NCBI GenBank assembly: GCA_001803225.1
Contig: MHBF01000081.1
Coordinates: 1-64,000 of the forward strand
DNA length: 64,000 nt
Source: Lentisphaerae bacterium GWF2_44_16
Lineage (GTDB): Bacteria > Verrucomicrobiota > Lentisphaeria > Victivallales > GWF2-45-14
Direction: 5' to 3'
Part shown: one piece after another, positions 9,071-18,417 of the stretch
Numbering within the stretch: the first letter of the stretch is position 1
Layout of the letters: every line of letters starts with the position of its first letter
Position numbers and translations under genes: made by a program
Notes under the pieces: model-generated
What the model was told of the DNA's origin: nothing
The model's input: the letters and a program-made list of their open reading frames with translations, nothing else
Databases searched by the model: none

Positions 9071-10663
9071 ATGGAAAAAATCTTAATGTCCGGGAACGAG
9101 GCGATAGCTCTGGGCGCTTATGAGGCCGGAGTGAAAGTCGGGGCCGGATATCCCGGTACGCCGTCAACGGAAATACTTGAAAATCTCTGCCGTTACCCGG
9201 AAGTAAGCACCGAATGGTCCGTAAATGAAAAAGTCGCCCTTGAAGTGGGGATCGGTTCTGCGCTTGCCGGAGGCAGGGCGCTTATAACGATGAAACATGT
9301 GGGGCTGAATGTCGCCGCCGATCCGCTTTTTACGGCATCGTATATAGGAGTAAAAGGCGGGCTGGTGGTTGTTACCGCCGATGACCCTGAAATGCATTCT
9401 TCACAGAATGAACAGGACAACAGGCATTATGCCAGGGCCGCCAAAATACCGATGCTTGAACCTTCCGATTCGGAGGAGGCCAGGGACTTTACGAAAATCG
9501 CTTTTGAAATCAGCGAAAAATATGACACTCCCGTGCTTTTGCGCACCACTACCAGGATATCGCATTCTATGTCGGGACTTGTGAAAGGACAGAGGGTGGA
9601 AGCAAAAACTCCTGAAGGATTTATTCCCAATCAGCCTAAATACGTGATGATACCGCTTAACGCCAAAAAGCGCCATCCTGTCGTTGAAAGACGCATGTTC
9701 CAGATAGCGGAGGATGCCGAGAATATGGAATTCAACTTTATTGAGGGAGGGACCGGAGATTTCGGAATTATCACTTCCGGCGTTTCATATACTTATGTAA
9801 GAGAGGCGTACCCGGATGTTCCTGTCCTGAAGCTGGGCATGGTTTACCCTCTGCCCGAACTGATGATAAGGGAATTCTGTTCAAAATACAGTACGGTGTA
9901 TGTTGTGGAGGAACTTGACCCTTTCATTGAGGACCAGATAAAAGCATGGGGACTGAAAGTCAGAGGAAAGGATATTTTCCCGATAATAGGGGAATACAGT
10001 CCTGAACTTATCAGATGCGCGATAGGGGGAAAAAGCATTCCTGAAAATATTTCATTGTCTGTGAAGCTTCCTCCGCGTCCTCCATCCCTCTGTCCGGGTT
10101 GTCCTCACAGAATTGTTTACAGTGTTCTCAGCAGAATGAAATTGAAAGTTTCCGGCGATATTGGATGTTACTCTCTGGGAGCGCTTCCCCCTTTTACCGC
10201 GATGCACACCTGTATTGACATGGGCGCGAGCATTACTGTAGCGCAGGGCATAGAAATGGCGATGGGCGGGGACTGTTGCGATACAGTGGCGCTGCTGGGT
10301 GATTCAACATTTGCGCACTCGGGCATTACCGGGCTGCTTAATGCCGCTTACAACAAGCGCCATTCGCTCATCATAGTTCTCGACAATGGCACTACGGCCA
10401 TGACCGGGATACAGCCTAATCCACTCTCCGGCGAAACCATAAACGGGCACGAAACCGTGGCGCTGGATTATGCCAAATTCGGAGAAGCCTGCGGATTGAA
10501 AACAGAAGACATACGGACTGTTGATGCCTACAAGGAAGAGGACATCGAAAAAGCGATAAGTGAAATGACGGCTTCCGGCAGGCTTTCGCTTCTTATAGTA
10601 AAGGGGCTCTGCATAATTCTGAAACGCAGACAGCAGGCCGCGCGCAAAGAGAGAGGAGCTTAA
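9071..10663 (+). CDS. iorA: Indolepyruvate ferredoxin oxidoreductase, alpha subunit (lacks C-terminal ferredoxin domain)
   Basis: 530 residues. IorA with IorB oxidatively decarboxylates arylpyruvates to arylacetyl-CoA, or runs in reverse. Visible parts: the pyrimidine-binding domain with VGAGYPGTPSTEI at the start, the conserved CPGCPHR (~residue 343), and the thiamine-diphosphate domain with GDIGCYSLG and GDSTFAHSGITG...LDNGTTAMTG. Typical IorA proteins run past 600 residues and end with two CxxCxxCxxxC [4Fe-4S] motifs. Here the protein stops after LLIVKGLCIILKRRQQ with no such cluster motifs, and the next gene starts four bases later, so the domain is truly absent rather than frameshifted. 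Electron transfer would need a separate ferredoxin. First gene of a five-gene operon. Confidence 0.93.
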   Translation: MEKILMSGNEAIALGAYEAGVKVGAGYPGTPSTEILENLCRYPEVSTEWSVNEKVALEVGIGSALAGGRALITMKHVGLNVAADPLFTASYIGVKGGLVVVTADDPEMHSSQNEQDNRHYARAAKIPMLEPSDSEEARDFTKIAFEISEKYDTPVLLRTTTRISHSMSGLVKGQRVEAKTPEGFIPNQPKYVMIPLNAKKRHPVVERRMFQIAEDAENMEFNFIEGGTGDFGIITSGVSYTYVREAYPDVPVLKLGMVYPLPELMIREFCSKYSTVYVVEELDPFIEDQIKAWGLKVRGKDIFPIIGEYSPELIRCAIGGKSIPENISLSVKLPPRPPSLCPGCPHRIVYSVLSRMKLKVSGDIGCYSLGALPPFTAMHTCIDMGASITVAQGIEMAMGGDCCDTVALLGDSTFAHSGITGLLNAAYNKRHSLIIVLDNGTTAMTGIQPNPLSGETINGHETVALDYAKFGEACGLKTEDIRTVDAYKEEDIEKAISEMTASGRLSLLIVKGLCIILKRRQQAARKERGA

Positions 10664-10667
10664 ATCA

Positions 10668-11243
10668 ATGGACAAGGTTACAAACATACTGATGGTTGGC
10701 GTCGGCGGACAGGGCATACTGCTTTCCAGCAATATTCTTTCATCCGCCGCGTTGAGAGACGGTTTTGATGTCAAAAAGAGCGAGATACACGGTATGAGCC
10801 AGAGAGGCGGTTCGGTATTCAGTCACATACGCTTCGGGAGCATAGTATATTCTCCGGTAATATCCAGAAGACAGGCCGATATCATACTGGCGCTGGAGGA
10901 GATGGAAGTGCTCCGCTGGATTGATTACGCCTCCGAAGACTGTAAAATAATTTTCAGCAGGGAACGCATTCTTCCCGCCGGCACGACATCTTATCCTGAA
11001 GGCGTGGAAGATGAAATACGCAGGCTTTGTCCAAACGTTTATCCGGTTTGTCCTGATGAACTGAAAAAGAAAATAGAAAACGTTAAAACCCTTAATGTAG
11101 CGCTACTGGGGATATTGTCGGATTTCGTCAGTATTTCAGATGCTTCATGGCAAAGCGCCATTAAAGAGTTTGTTCCTGCCGCCACTCTGGAAAGCAATCT
11201 CAAGGCGTTTCAGGCGGGCAGAAATATAATTTCAGAAAAGTGA
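10668..11243 (+). CDS. iorB: Indolepyruvate ferredoxin oxidoreductase, beta subunit
   Basis: 191 residues, the gamma-type domain of 2-oxoacid:ferredoxin oxidoreductases. Diagnostic segments are MVGVGGQGILLSSNILSSAA at the N-terminus and KSEIHGMSQRGGSVFSHIRFG about residue 45, both typical of IorB. Partner of IorA, immediately upstream, with which it forms the active heteromer. Start ATG has GGAG upstream, inside the end of iorA. It is seven bases from the paaK start, so the genes are clearly cotranscribed. Confidence 0.93.
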   Translation: MDKVTNILMVGVGGQGILLSSNILSSAALRDGFDVKKSEIHGMSQRGGSVFSHIRFGSIVYSPVISRRQADIILALEEMEVLRWIDYASEDCKIIFSRERILPAGTTSYPEGVEDEIRRLCPNVYPVCPDELKKKIENVKTLNVALLGILSDFVSISDASWQSAIKEFVPAATLESNLKAFQAGRNIISEK

Positions 11244-11250
11244 GGCACAT

Positions 11251-12546
11251 ATGTGGAACATTAAATGTGAAAATATGGAACATCTGGAACTGAAAAATCT
11301 TCAGTCGGAACGTCTTTCAAACTTGATAGAAAAACTCTATCGCAAGGTGGCTTTTTACAGAAAAAAAATGGATGACGCGAAAGTTTCCCCTTCCGATATA
11401 AAAGACATAAGCGACATAAGAAAACTTCCGTTTACGTCAAAGCAGGAGGTTCTTGACCTCTACCCTTACGGGTTGCTTTGTGCTGATATGAAAGACGTAG
11501 TGGAAATACACATGTCTTCGGGGACGACAGGGAGGCCTGTTGTCGGAGCGTATACCGCGAATGATATAGAATTATGGGGCGAGGCGATGGCGCGTACCTT
11601 GAGCATGGGCGGAGTAAATTCCGAGGATATCGTTCAGAACGCTTACGGCTACGGGCTCTTTACAGGTGGAATGGGCGCTCATTACGGGGCAGGCAAAATA
11701 GGCGCTACCGTCATCCCCATATCCGGAGGCAATACCAAGCGTCAGTTGACGGTGATGAAGGATTTTAAAAGTACCGTGCTTACATGTACCCCCTCATACA
11801 GCCTTTATCTTGCGGAAACTGCCGCCGAACACGGTTTCAAAATGAAGGATATGGCTTTGAAAGCCGGATTTTTTGGTGCTGAACCGTGGAGCGAAAACAT
11901 GCGCCGCGAAATTCAGGAAAGGCTTCATGTTAAAGCTTATGACATATATGGACTGACAGAGATAATCGGGCCTGGAGTGGCTTCCGAATGCGAGGCCCAG
12001 GACGGGCTTCATATACAGGAAGATCTTTTTTATCCCGAAATAATAGATCCGGTAACAGGAGAAGTTCTTCTTGATGGTGAAAAAGGTGAGCTGGTCATAA
12101 CCACACTTACTCGTGAAGGTACTCCGATTATAAGATACAGGACGCGGGACATAACTTATTTTCTGACTGGAAAATGTTCTTGCGAACGTACGCTTCGCAG
12201 AATACACCGTCTGCTCGGGCGCAATGACGACATGCTGATTATAAGAGGCGTAAATATTTTTCCGTCACAGATTGAGCATGTGCTTTTCAATATCGAAGGA
12301 GTCGAGCCGCATTACCAACTGCTTGTTGATAGGAAAGCCCAATTGGATTATCTTGAAGTGCAGGTTGAAGTAAATGAAAGCATCTTTTCGGATGAAATAA
12401 GAAAACTCGAAGGACTTGAAAAGGATATAGAAAAGGAATTATATTCAGCTCTCGGTATTCATACAAAGGTGAAGCTGGTAGAACCGAAAAGCATCGCCAG
12501 AAGCGAAGGAAAAGCTAAACGCATTATAGATAAACGTTCAATATAA
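11251..12546 (+). CDS. paaK: Phenylacetate-CoA ligase family protein
   Basis: 431 residues. AMP-forming ligase that activates arylacetates to arylacetyl-CoA. The P-loop-like motif HMSSGTTGRPVVGAYT (~residue 88), the acceptor motif YDIYGLTEIIGPGVASEC (~230), the hinge TREGTPIIRYRTRDIT and the C-terminal GRNDDMLIIRGVNIFPSQIE are all present as in PaaK. Coupled with IorAB it would interconvert arylpyruvate, arylacetyl-CoA and arylacetate: substrate-level ATP formation in the degradative direction or arylacetate salvage in the reverse. GAGG precedes the ATG; an internal ATG at 11275 is less likely given spacing. Confidence 0.9.
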   Translation: MWNIKCENMEHLELKNLQSERLSNLIEKLYRKVAFYRKKMDDAKVSPSDIKDISDIRKLPFTSKQEVLDLYPYGLLCADMKDVVEIHMSSGTTGRPVVGAYTANDIELWGEAMARTLSMGGVNSEDIVQNAYGYGLFTGGMGAHYGAGKIGATVIPISGGNTKRQLTVMKDFKSTVLTCTPSYSLYLAETAAEHGFKMKDMALKAGFFGAEPWSENMRREIQERLHVKAYDIYGLTEIIGPGVASECEAQDGLHIQEDLFYPEIIDPVTGEVLLDGEKGELVITTLTREGTPIIRYRTRDITYFLTGKCSCERTLRRIHRLLGRNDDMLIIRGVNIFPSQIEHVLFNIEGVEPHYQLLVDRKAQLDYLEVQVEVNESIFSDEIRKLEGLEKDIEKELYSALGIHTKVKLVEPKSIARSEGKAKRIIDKRSI

Positions 12547-12562
12547 TAAGGAGGCTCTGATT

Positions 12563-12994
12563 ATGCTGATAAAACAGATTTCGGTATTTCTGGAGAACAG
12601 GGCGGGAAGGCTTTTTGAGATAGCTGAACTGCTGGGAAATGAGAACATAAACATCAGGGCGCTTTCGCTTGCCGACGCTTCGGATTTCGGAGTAATAAGG
12701 CTGATTGTTGACAAACCTGAAAAAGCTGCCGAGCGTCTTAAAAAGGAAGGATTTTCCGTGGGACTCACTTCGGTGGTCGCGGTGGAAGTGCCGGATAATC
12801 CCGGCGGGCTGGCGTCTGTTCTCAAGGTGATGACCGATGCTGGAATCAATGTCGAATACATGTATGCTTTCGTAGAGAAGACCAGCGATAACGCGATTGT
12901 TATTTTCAGACTTGAAAATATGGAAAAAACTGTAGAGCTGCTTCTTGGAAAAGGATTGAAAATCCTGCAGGAAAAAGAAGTGCTTTCATTGTAA
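12563..12994 (+). CDS. Tandem ACT-domain protein
   Basis: 143 residues comprising two ACT domains: residues 1-70 ([21 protein letters not shown]) and 71-143 ([31 protein letters not shown] pattern). ACT domains bind amino acids and regulate enzymes. Such two-domain proteins are repeatedly found next to iorAB and paaK, and here the gene sits between paaK and trpB, so sensing an aromatic amino acid is a sensible inference. Strong AAGGAGG ribosome-binding site. No catalytic domain. Confidence 0.88.
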   Translation: MLIKQISVFLENRAGRLFEIAELLGNENINIRALSLADASDFGVIRLIVDKPEKAAERLKKEGFSVGLTSVVAVEVPDNPGGLASVLKVMTDAGINVEYMYAFVEKTSDNAIVIFRLENMEKTVELLLGKGLKILQEKEVLSL

Positions 12995-13011
12995 TTGGAG
13001 GATTAGAAACT

Positions 13012-14214
13012 ATGCGCAAAACTGATTTTGGACCAATGCCTGATGAAAATGGTTATTTTGGAAATTACGGTGGACAGGAAATACCGCCTCATCTCAAAAA
13101 AGCCATGGATGATATCTGCGAATCTTATCTGGAAATACGAGAAAAAAAAGAATTCTGGAACGAACTTGAGTACCTCTATAAGTATTACGTAGGTCGCCCA
13201 AGTCCCGTTTATCATTCGAGAAGACTCTCTGAAAAAATTGGCGGCGCTCAGATATATCTTAAAAGAGAAGACCTGAATCATACCGGGGCGCACAAAATAA
13301 ATCACTGTCTCGGACAGGCGCTTCTCGCAAAATACATGGGTAAAACAAAAGTACTCGCGGAAACCGGTGCCGGACAGCATGGCGTGGCCCTTGCCGCCGC
13401 ATGTGCCCTTGTCGGGATAAAATGCGAAATTCACATGGGCACTGTCGATATTAAAAAGGAACATCCGAATGTTACTAAAATGAAAATACTTGGAGCTACA
13501 GTGATTCCCGTCAGCAGAGGTACTGCCACTTTGAAAGACGCCGTGGACAGCGCTTTCGAGGAATACCTTAAAGACCCTGATAATTTTATTTACGCCATTG
13601 GTTCAGTTGTCGGTCCTCATCCGTTTCCGATGATGGTCAGGGATTTTCAGAGCATTGTGGGGAAGGAGGCCCGCGCGCAGTTCCTTGAAATTACAGGAAA
13701 GCTTCCCGATTACGTTATGGCCTGTGTCGGCGGCGGAAGCAATGCCATGGGTATTTTTACGGCTTTTCTTGAGGATGAAAGTGTTCATCTCATTGGAGTG
13801 GAACCTGCGGGTTTGGGACTGCATACTCCGGATCACGCGGCGACTATAACGAAAGGGAGTCCCGGCGTTATTCACGGTTTCAAATGTTATCTGCTTCAGG
13901 ATGAAAAAGGAAATCCACTGCCTGTATATTCCATTGCTTCAGGGCTTGATTATCCGGGCGTTGGCCCTCAGCATTCTTATCTGAAAGACCTTAAGAGAGT
14001 GGAATATGCTTCAGTAGACGATAATGAATGCCTTGACGCTTTCATCACATTATCCCGCACGGAAGGAATAATTCCGGCGCTCGAGAGCGCCCATGCTGTA
14101 GCGTATGCTATGAAGCTGTCGCCATCTTTGGGTAAAGATGTAAACATCCTTGTAAATCTCAGCGGGCGCGGTGATAAAGACGCCGATTTTGTAGCGAAAA
14201 AACTGAAGCTCTAA
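13012..14214 (+). CDS. trpB: Tryptophan synthase beta subunit
   Basis: 400 residues, PLP-dependent enzyme joining indole and serine to make tryptophan. The PLP lysine lies in [16 protein letters not shown] (~residue 95), [10 protein letters not shown] is the catalytic-glutamate loop and [12 protein letters not shown] is the phosphate-binding loop; the HTGAHKIN form marks the TrpB1 class that normally partners TrpA. No trpA or other trp gene is adjacent; instead the gene closes the iorA-iorB-paaK-ACT operon (17 bases from the ACT gene, TTGGAGG ribosome-binding site). It may salvage free indole, or partner a TrpA encoded elsewhere. It converges on the leftward gene 12 bases away, with no clear terminator between. 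Confidence 0.94.
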   Translation: MRKTDFGPMPDENGYFGNYGGQEIPPHLKKAMDDICESYLEIREKKEFWNELEYLYKYYVGRPSPVYHSRRLSEKIGGAQIYLKREDLNHTGAHKINHCLGQALLAKYMGKTKVLAETGAGQHGVALAAACALVGIKCEIHMGTVDIKKEHPNVTKMKILGATVIPVSRGTATLKDAVDSAFEEYLKDPDNFIYAIGSVVGPHPFPMMVRDFQSIVGKEARAQFLEITGKLPDYVMACVGGGSNAMGIFTAFLEDESVHLIGVEPAGLGLHTPDHAATITKGSPGVIHGFKCYLLQDEKGNPLPVYSIASGLDYPGVGPQHSYLKDLKRVEYASVDDNECLDAFITLSRTEGIIPALESAHAVAYAMKLSPSLGKDVNILVNLSGRGDKDADFVAKKLKL

Positions 14215-14226
14215 GATACGGCAAGC

Positions 14227-15420
14227 TCAGTTCTTCAGCGGATTGAAAACTGAATTTTTCTCAATCCCTTCTGCAAGGGAAAGTCCCGCGAAGCCTGTTG
14301 CCTGCACCGCAAAGGCCCCATATGATTCGTCAGGGTCTGATGCTACTCCGCTCATTCTCGCCTTCAACGGATTGCTCAGATATTTCAGACCGAGCTCTGT
14401 TTTTTCTCTTAACTCTGGAGTTTCTTCTATATTGTTAAGATAATAGAGAAAAGCGTGAATTATCCCGTTTGATTTGGCAAGTTCCCATCCATGTCTCAGA
14501 CTCAGGCGCGAAGACATCATTTCGCCGGGGGCGGGAAGATGTCCGGGGCTGGTGAAACTGAACCAGGAGTCTTTCCACTGCTTGAGAAGCCCTCTTTCTC
14601 CGAATATCCAATCGCGCATACGGGAAGCTATCATATTTCTGGTATAACTGTTCTGAGAAACAAAGTGCGTCCAGCACATTCCTTCAAGAAGATAAAACGA
14701 GTGACCGAAATCATCAAGCGTTTTTTCATTGGGCAGAGGGTAGCAGTCCATAAAAACAGGCCTTCCGTCATCAAGCCATTTGGAACATTGAAAATCCATG
14801 CACCTTTCGGCGTTTTCAATATATTCGCTTTCACCTGTCGCCTGTGTGAATGCCGAGAGCGCCATGACTACTGTTGACATCGCGCATGTGTACGGGGAAT
14901 TCAGCTTGTGCCCCACCCATATCCCGTTGCCGTAACCGCCGTCTTTCAGCGCCCATATCGGCACCCAGTTGTCCAGCCATTTCCTTGCGGACTCCAGATA
15001 TTTTTCTTTTCTGTTTTTGTCCGCAAAGGCGGCGGCCTGTATTATCGCGGTGGCGTTCGAGCCCACATCGGCTATGTTTATTTTTCCTGAGCGGAGGAGT
15101 TCATGAAATTCTTTTTTGCTCAGCTGTTCAGTGTTTTTCTGGCGGTAATTCGACGTGAAGCCTCCATTTGGGAGCTGTTCTGAAATATAAATATCAACAT
15201 ATTTAAAGGCGGCATCAATATATTTCTGCTGTTTGAAGATTTTTCCGCAAAGCAGAAGCGTTCTTACAGGATAAAAAATCATGTACCATTCAAACTTCAG
15301 GTTTCCACCTTCATAACATCTGAAGAAATTAACGGGTTTGTCTATCTGCTGTTCGAGAAGCCAGTCTCCGTATGTTTTCAGTGCCTCGCTGAGAGATAGC
15401 TGATGATATTTAATCTCCAT
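14227..15420 (-). CDS. Hypothetical alpha/alpha-barrel (six-hairpin glycosidase-like) protein
   Basis: 397 residues, no signal peptide. Helical pairs with aromatic- and glycine-rich loops (FRCYEGGNLKFEWYM, LPNGGFTSNYRQK, KDGGYGNGIWVGHKLNSPY, DESYGAFAVQATGFAG) fit an (alpha/alpha)6 toroid as in GH88/GH105 or cyclase-type folds. Specific family and catalytic residues cannot be assigned from sequence alone. AAGGA lies upstream of the ATG. A consensus-like promoter whose -35 is covered by a perfect inverted repeat (separate entries) precedes it, so it is probably under specific control. Likely a cytoplasmic carbohydrate-processing enzyme; the substrate is unknown. Confidence 0.5.
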   Translation of the reverse strand: MEIKYHQLSLSEALKTYGDWLLEQQIDKPVNFFRCYEGGNLKFEWYMIFYPVRTLLLCGKIFKQQKYIDAAFKYVDIYISEQLPNGGFTSNYRQKNTEQLSKKEFHELLRSGKINIADVGSNATAIIQAAAFADKNRKEKYLESARKWLDNWVPIWALKDGGYGNGIWVGHKLNSPYTCAMSTVVMALSAFTQATGESEYIENAERCMDFQCSKWLDDGRPVFMDCYPLPNEKTLDDFGHSFYLLEGMCWTHFVSQNSYTRNMIASRMRDWIFGERGLLKQWKDSWFSFTSPGHLPAPGEMMSSRLSLRHGWELAKSNGIIHAFLYYLNNIEETPELREKTELGLKYLSNPLKARMSGVASDPDESYGAFAVQATGFAGLSLAEGIEKNSVFNPLKN

Positions 15421-15459
15421 GCTGATTCCTTAATTCTATTTGATATTAATGGTTTCTTT

Positions 15460-15488
15460 ATTATAGAATATAAGCGTGTTTTAATCAA
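15460..15488 (-). promoter_or_regulatory. Promoter of the alpha/alpha-barrel gene
   Basis: On the minus strand TTGATT (15488-15483) and a perfect TATAAT (15465-15460) are 17 bases apart. The transcript would start near 15453, giving a ~33-base leader with AAGGA before the ATG at 15420. The -35 lies within the left arm of the inverted repeat at 15483-15524. Confidence 0.6.
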
Positions 15489-15524
15489 TGCGTGAAATTG
15501 ATTTTTGTTTGTCACGCATTGATT
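15483..15524. repeat. 13-bp perfect inverted repeat, probable operator
   Basis: AATCAATGCGTGA (15483-15495) and its exact complement TCACGCATTGATT (15512-15524) are separated by 16 bases. One arm covers the -35 box of the leftward promoter at 15460-15488. It also lies 27 bases beyond the ATPase stop codon, so a terminator role is possible, but in the leftward direction no T-tract follows the stem. An operator is the better reading. Confidence 0.55.
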
Positions 15525-15550
15525 TTAACGGATGAATGATGAGACTTTTT

Positions 15551-18250
15551 TCAAGCTCTTATTCTTCTGAGTATCAATTTGAATATTTCCATTGCTATTA
15601 ACGGAAACAAGGACATTGCCGCTATGAAAGCCCAGTCTGGGAAATTCAGGTCTTCCACCTTGAATACTTCCTTTGTGAACGGCAGTTCTGTAATGACTAT
15701 CTGAAGAAAAAGTGAAACAATTACCGCGTATATAAGTTTCATGTTTGTGAAAAAGCCTATTGTGAAAATCGATTCGATATTGCTTCTGCAGTTGAACGCG
15801 TGCACCAGCTGAGAGCATGAGAGCACCATGAAAGCGGCTGTGCGGGCCTGTTCAACGGATTCATTGTGATAATAACGGACAAACATAAACGCTCCCAGCG
15901 TACATGCCGCTATGAAAAGTCCCTGAGCTATCATTATCAGTCCGCTCATTTTTGTAACGACGGCTTCATTGGGGCTTCGCGGATGCCGTTTCATGATATC
16001 TTTACCCACCGGATCAACGCCGAGGGCCAGTGCTGGAAGCCCGTCAGTTACGAGGTTCACCCACAGGATGTGTATAGGCAGCAGCGGTATCGGCATTCCA
16101 GCGATTGAAGCTATAAGCATTACCAATATTTCCCCGGCGTTGCATGAAAGCAGGAAACGCACGAATTTAAGGATATTGTCATATATTCCGCGTCCTTCCT
16201 CCACTGCCGATACAATCGACGCGAAGTTGTCATCCGTTACAATCATGTCGGAAACTTCCTTTGTAACGTCTGTGCCGGTAATGCCCATTGCCACGCCTAT
16301 GTCCGCTTCTTTTATAGCGGGAGCGTCGTTAACACCATCTCCCGTCATTGCCACTATGTGGCCCTTTTTGCGCCATGCTTTTACTATCCTGAGTTTATGC
16401 TCCGGCGATACTCTGGCGTAAACAGGAATATTTTCCACTTCTTTTTCAAGTTCGATATCGGAGATGCTTTCCAGTTCTTCGCCTGTGAGGGATTTCGAGT
16501 TTTGCTTATAAAGACCGAGTTGTCTGGCAATGGCTACGGCAGTATTTCTGTGATCGCCTGTTATCATTACCGCTTTTATTCCGGCGCTGTCGCATTTTTT
16601 TATGGCTTCCTTTGCTTCTTCGCGCGGCGGGTCTATCATGGCTATCAGGCCGAGGAAGGTGAGATTGTTTTCTATTTCGGAAGTTTCAAATTTTTCAGGT
16701 ATGCTCTCAAATTTACGGTATGCCACGGCCAATATTCTCATTGCTTCATTAGCCAGAGTGGCGTTTACTTTGTTTATTTCGTCCCGGTCAGCATCCGTCA
16801 ACGGCCTGGATTTCCCATCTGATTCTATTGAGACGCAGTCTTTCAGCATCAGATCGGGAGCGCCTTTTACCCAGGCGACTATTTCGCCCGATTGGTCTTT
16901 GCGTATTACTGACATCTTTTTGCGATCGGAGTCAAAGGGCAGTTCTTCAATGTAAATGTTTATTTTTTCCGCATCGCCCTTGAGTATTCCGCCTTTCGCG
17001 GCGCAGACGAGGATTGAGCTTTCGGTCGGATCGCCGAACATCTTAAATGATGAACTTCCGTCTTCCCTGTTGATATTTGCGCCATTACAGAGGACACCGC
17101 AGAGAAGAGTTTTATGTAAAGCGGCGCTTTCTTCAATCTTTACGTTTTGACCTTCGAGCTGAAACTCGCCGGACACGTCAGAGCCTATTCCTGTAACGCG
17201 GAAAAGTTTTCCGTCCGCGTAAATTCCCTGTACGGTCATTTCATTTTTCGTCAGGGTCCCTGTTTTATCCGAACAGATGACGGTAGCACAGCCGAGGGTT
17301 TCGACGGAAGGCAGTTTTCTTATGAGTACGTGGCGTTTCACCATTCTGTGAACGCCAAGCGCGAGGGCAATGGTAACAACAGCCGGCAGACCTTCGGGAA
17401 TTGCCGCTACCGCAAGGCTTATCGACGTGATGAAAACTTCTATCAGGGTACCGCCTCTCAATAGTTGCAGCGCAAATACGATTATCACTAGAACAAAACA
17501 TATTTTGACTATAAGTTTTCCGAATTCATCAAGCTTTTTCTGAAGCGGCGTTTCTTCTTTTTCTATGTCCTGAATCATTCCGGCTATGTGCCCAAGCTGG
17601 GTTTTCATTCCGGTGAGAACAATCATGGCGCGGCCTCTTCCCGATACGACTGACGTACCCATGAATGCCATGTTTTTTCTGTCAGCCAGCTGGACATCTT
17701 TCTCTGCTATGGCCTTTTCTGATTTAGCCACGGGCGTTGATTCTCCGGTAAGGCTGGCTTCCTGTACACTGAAATTGGCTGTGTGGGATATAATTCTGCA
17801 GTCAGCGGGAATATTATCACCGGATTCGAGCTCAACTATGTCGCCCGGCACGAGTTCTGCCGAGGGTACGCTTGTGATATTTCCGTTCCTGATTGTTTTT
17901 GTTGACGGACTTGAAAGCTTGCGTAGTGCGGCCATTGACTTTTCGGCGCGGTATTCCTGAATGAAACCGAGTATGGCATTGATTATCACGATCGCTATGA
18001 TGGCGAGGGAATCCACCCATTCACCAACACAGCCGGATATTATCGATGCTCCTATAAGTATCCATATTATAAGGTCTTTGAACTGGTCCAGCAGTATTTT
18101 CCAGGGGGATGAGGCTTCTTTTTCGGTCAACTGGTTGTTTCCGTATTCTTTCAGCCTTTCGGAAGCTTCCTGTGTGTTCAGCCCGGTATTGAGGTCCACT
18201 TTGAATTGAGAGGCAAGTTCTTTCGGTTCCTGCTGCCAGAAATTGATCAT
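15551..18250 (-). CDS. P-type ATPase, calcium-transporting type (P2A)
   Basis: 899 residues. All P-type motifs are intact: the actuator loop SLTGES, the membrane motif AAIPEGLPAVVTIALALG in M4, the phosphorylation site CSDKTGTLTKNE (~residue 328), the nucleotide-binding KGAPD, and hinge MTGDGVNDAPAIKEADIGVAMG. The M6 sequence NLVTDGLPALALGVDPVGKDIM and PEGL in M4 follow the SERCA/PacL pattern rather than Na/K pumps, so calcium export is the likely role. Ten membrane segments and the N-terminal cation-ATPase domain (LNTGLNTQEASERLKEYGNN) are present. AAAGGG precedes the ATG. No neighbouring gene explains its placement; it is divergent from recO. Confidence 0.93.
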   Translation of the reverse strand: MINFWQQEPKELASQFKVDLNTGLNTQEASERLKEYGNNQLTEKEASSPWKILLDQFKDLIIWILIGASIISGCVGEWVDSLAIIAIVIINAILGFIQEYRAEKSMAALRKLSSPSTKTIRNGNITSVPSAELVPGDIVELESGDNIPADCRIISHTANFSVQEASLTGESTPVAKSEKAIAEKDVQLADRKNMAFMGTSVVSGRGRAMIVLTGMKTQLGHIAGMIQDIEKEETPLQKKLDEFGKLIVKICFVLVIIVFALQLLRGGTLIEVFITSISLAVAAIPEGLPAVVTIALALGVHRMVKRHVLIRKLPSVETLGCATVICSDKTGTLTKNEMTVQGIYADGKLFRVTGIGSDVSGEFQLEGQNVKIEESAALHKTLLCGVLCNGANINREDGSSSFKMFGDPTESSILVCAAKGGILKGDAEKINIYIEELPFDSDRKKMSVIRKDQSGEIVAWVKGAPDLMLKDCVSIESDGKSRPLTDADRDEINKVNATLANEAMRILAVAYRKFESIPEKFETSEIENNLTFLGLIAMIDPPREEAKEAIKKCDSAGIKAVMITGDHRNTAVAIARQLGLYKQNSKSLTGEELESISDIELEKEVENIPVYARVSPEHKLRIVKAWRKKGHIVAMTGDGVNDAPAIKEADIGVAMGITGTDVTKEVSDMIVTDDNFASIVSAVEEGRGIYDNILKFVRFLLSCNAGEILVMLIASIAGMPIPLLPIHILWVNLVTDGLPALALGVDPVGKDIMKRHPRSPNEAVVTKMSGLIMIAQGLFIAACTLGAFMFVRYYHNESVEQARTAAFMVLSCSQLVHAFNCRSNIESIFTIGFFTNMKLIYAVIVSLFLQIVITELPFTKEVFKVEDLNFPDWAFIAAMSLFPLIAMEIFKLILRRIRA

Positions 18251-18417
18251 TATTTTCCCTTTTTGGTTACGTTTCTATGTTTGGATAGAGAAAATAATTC
18301 AGATTTGTGATATAAGCAAGGGCGAAGTGCAGGAAAATAATGGATATCGGAAAGTCAAAAGCCGCTTTTTATTTTCCAGATGTTTTGTATAGTAATGCAT
18401 TATCCGGGAGAATAGCT

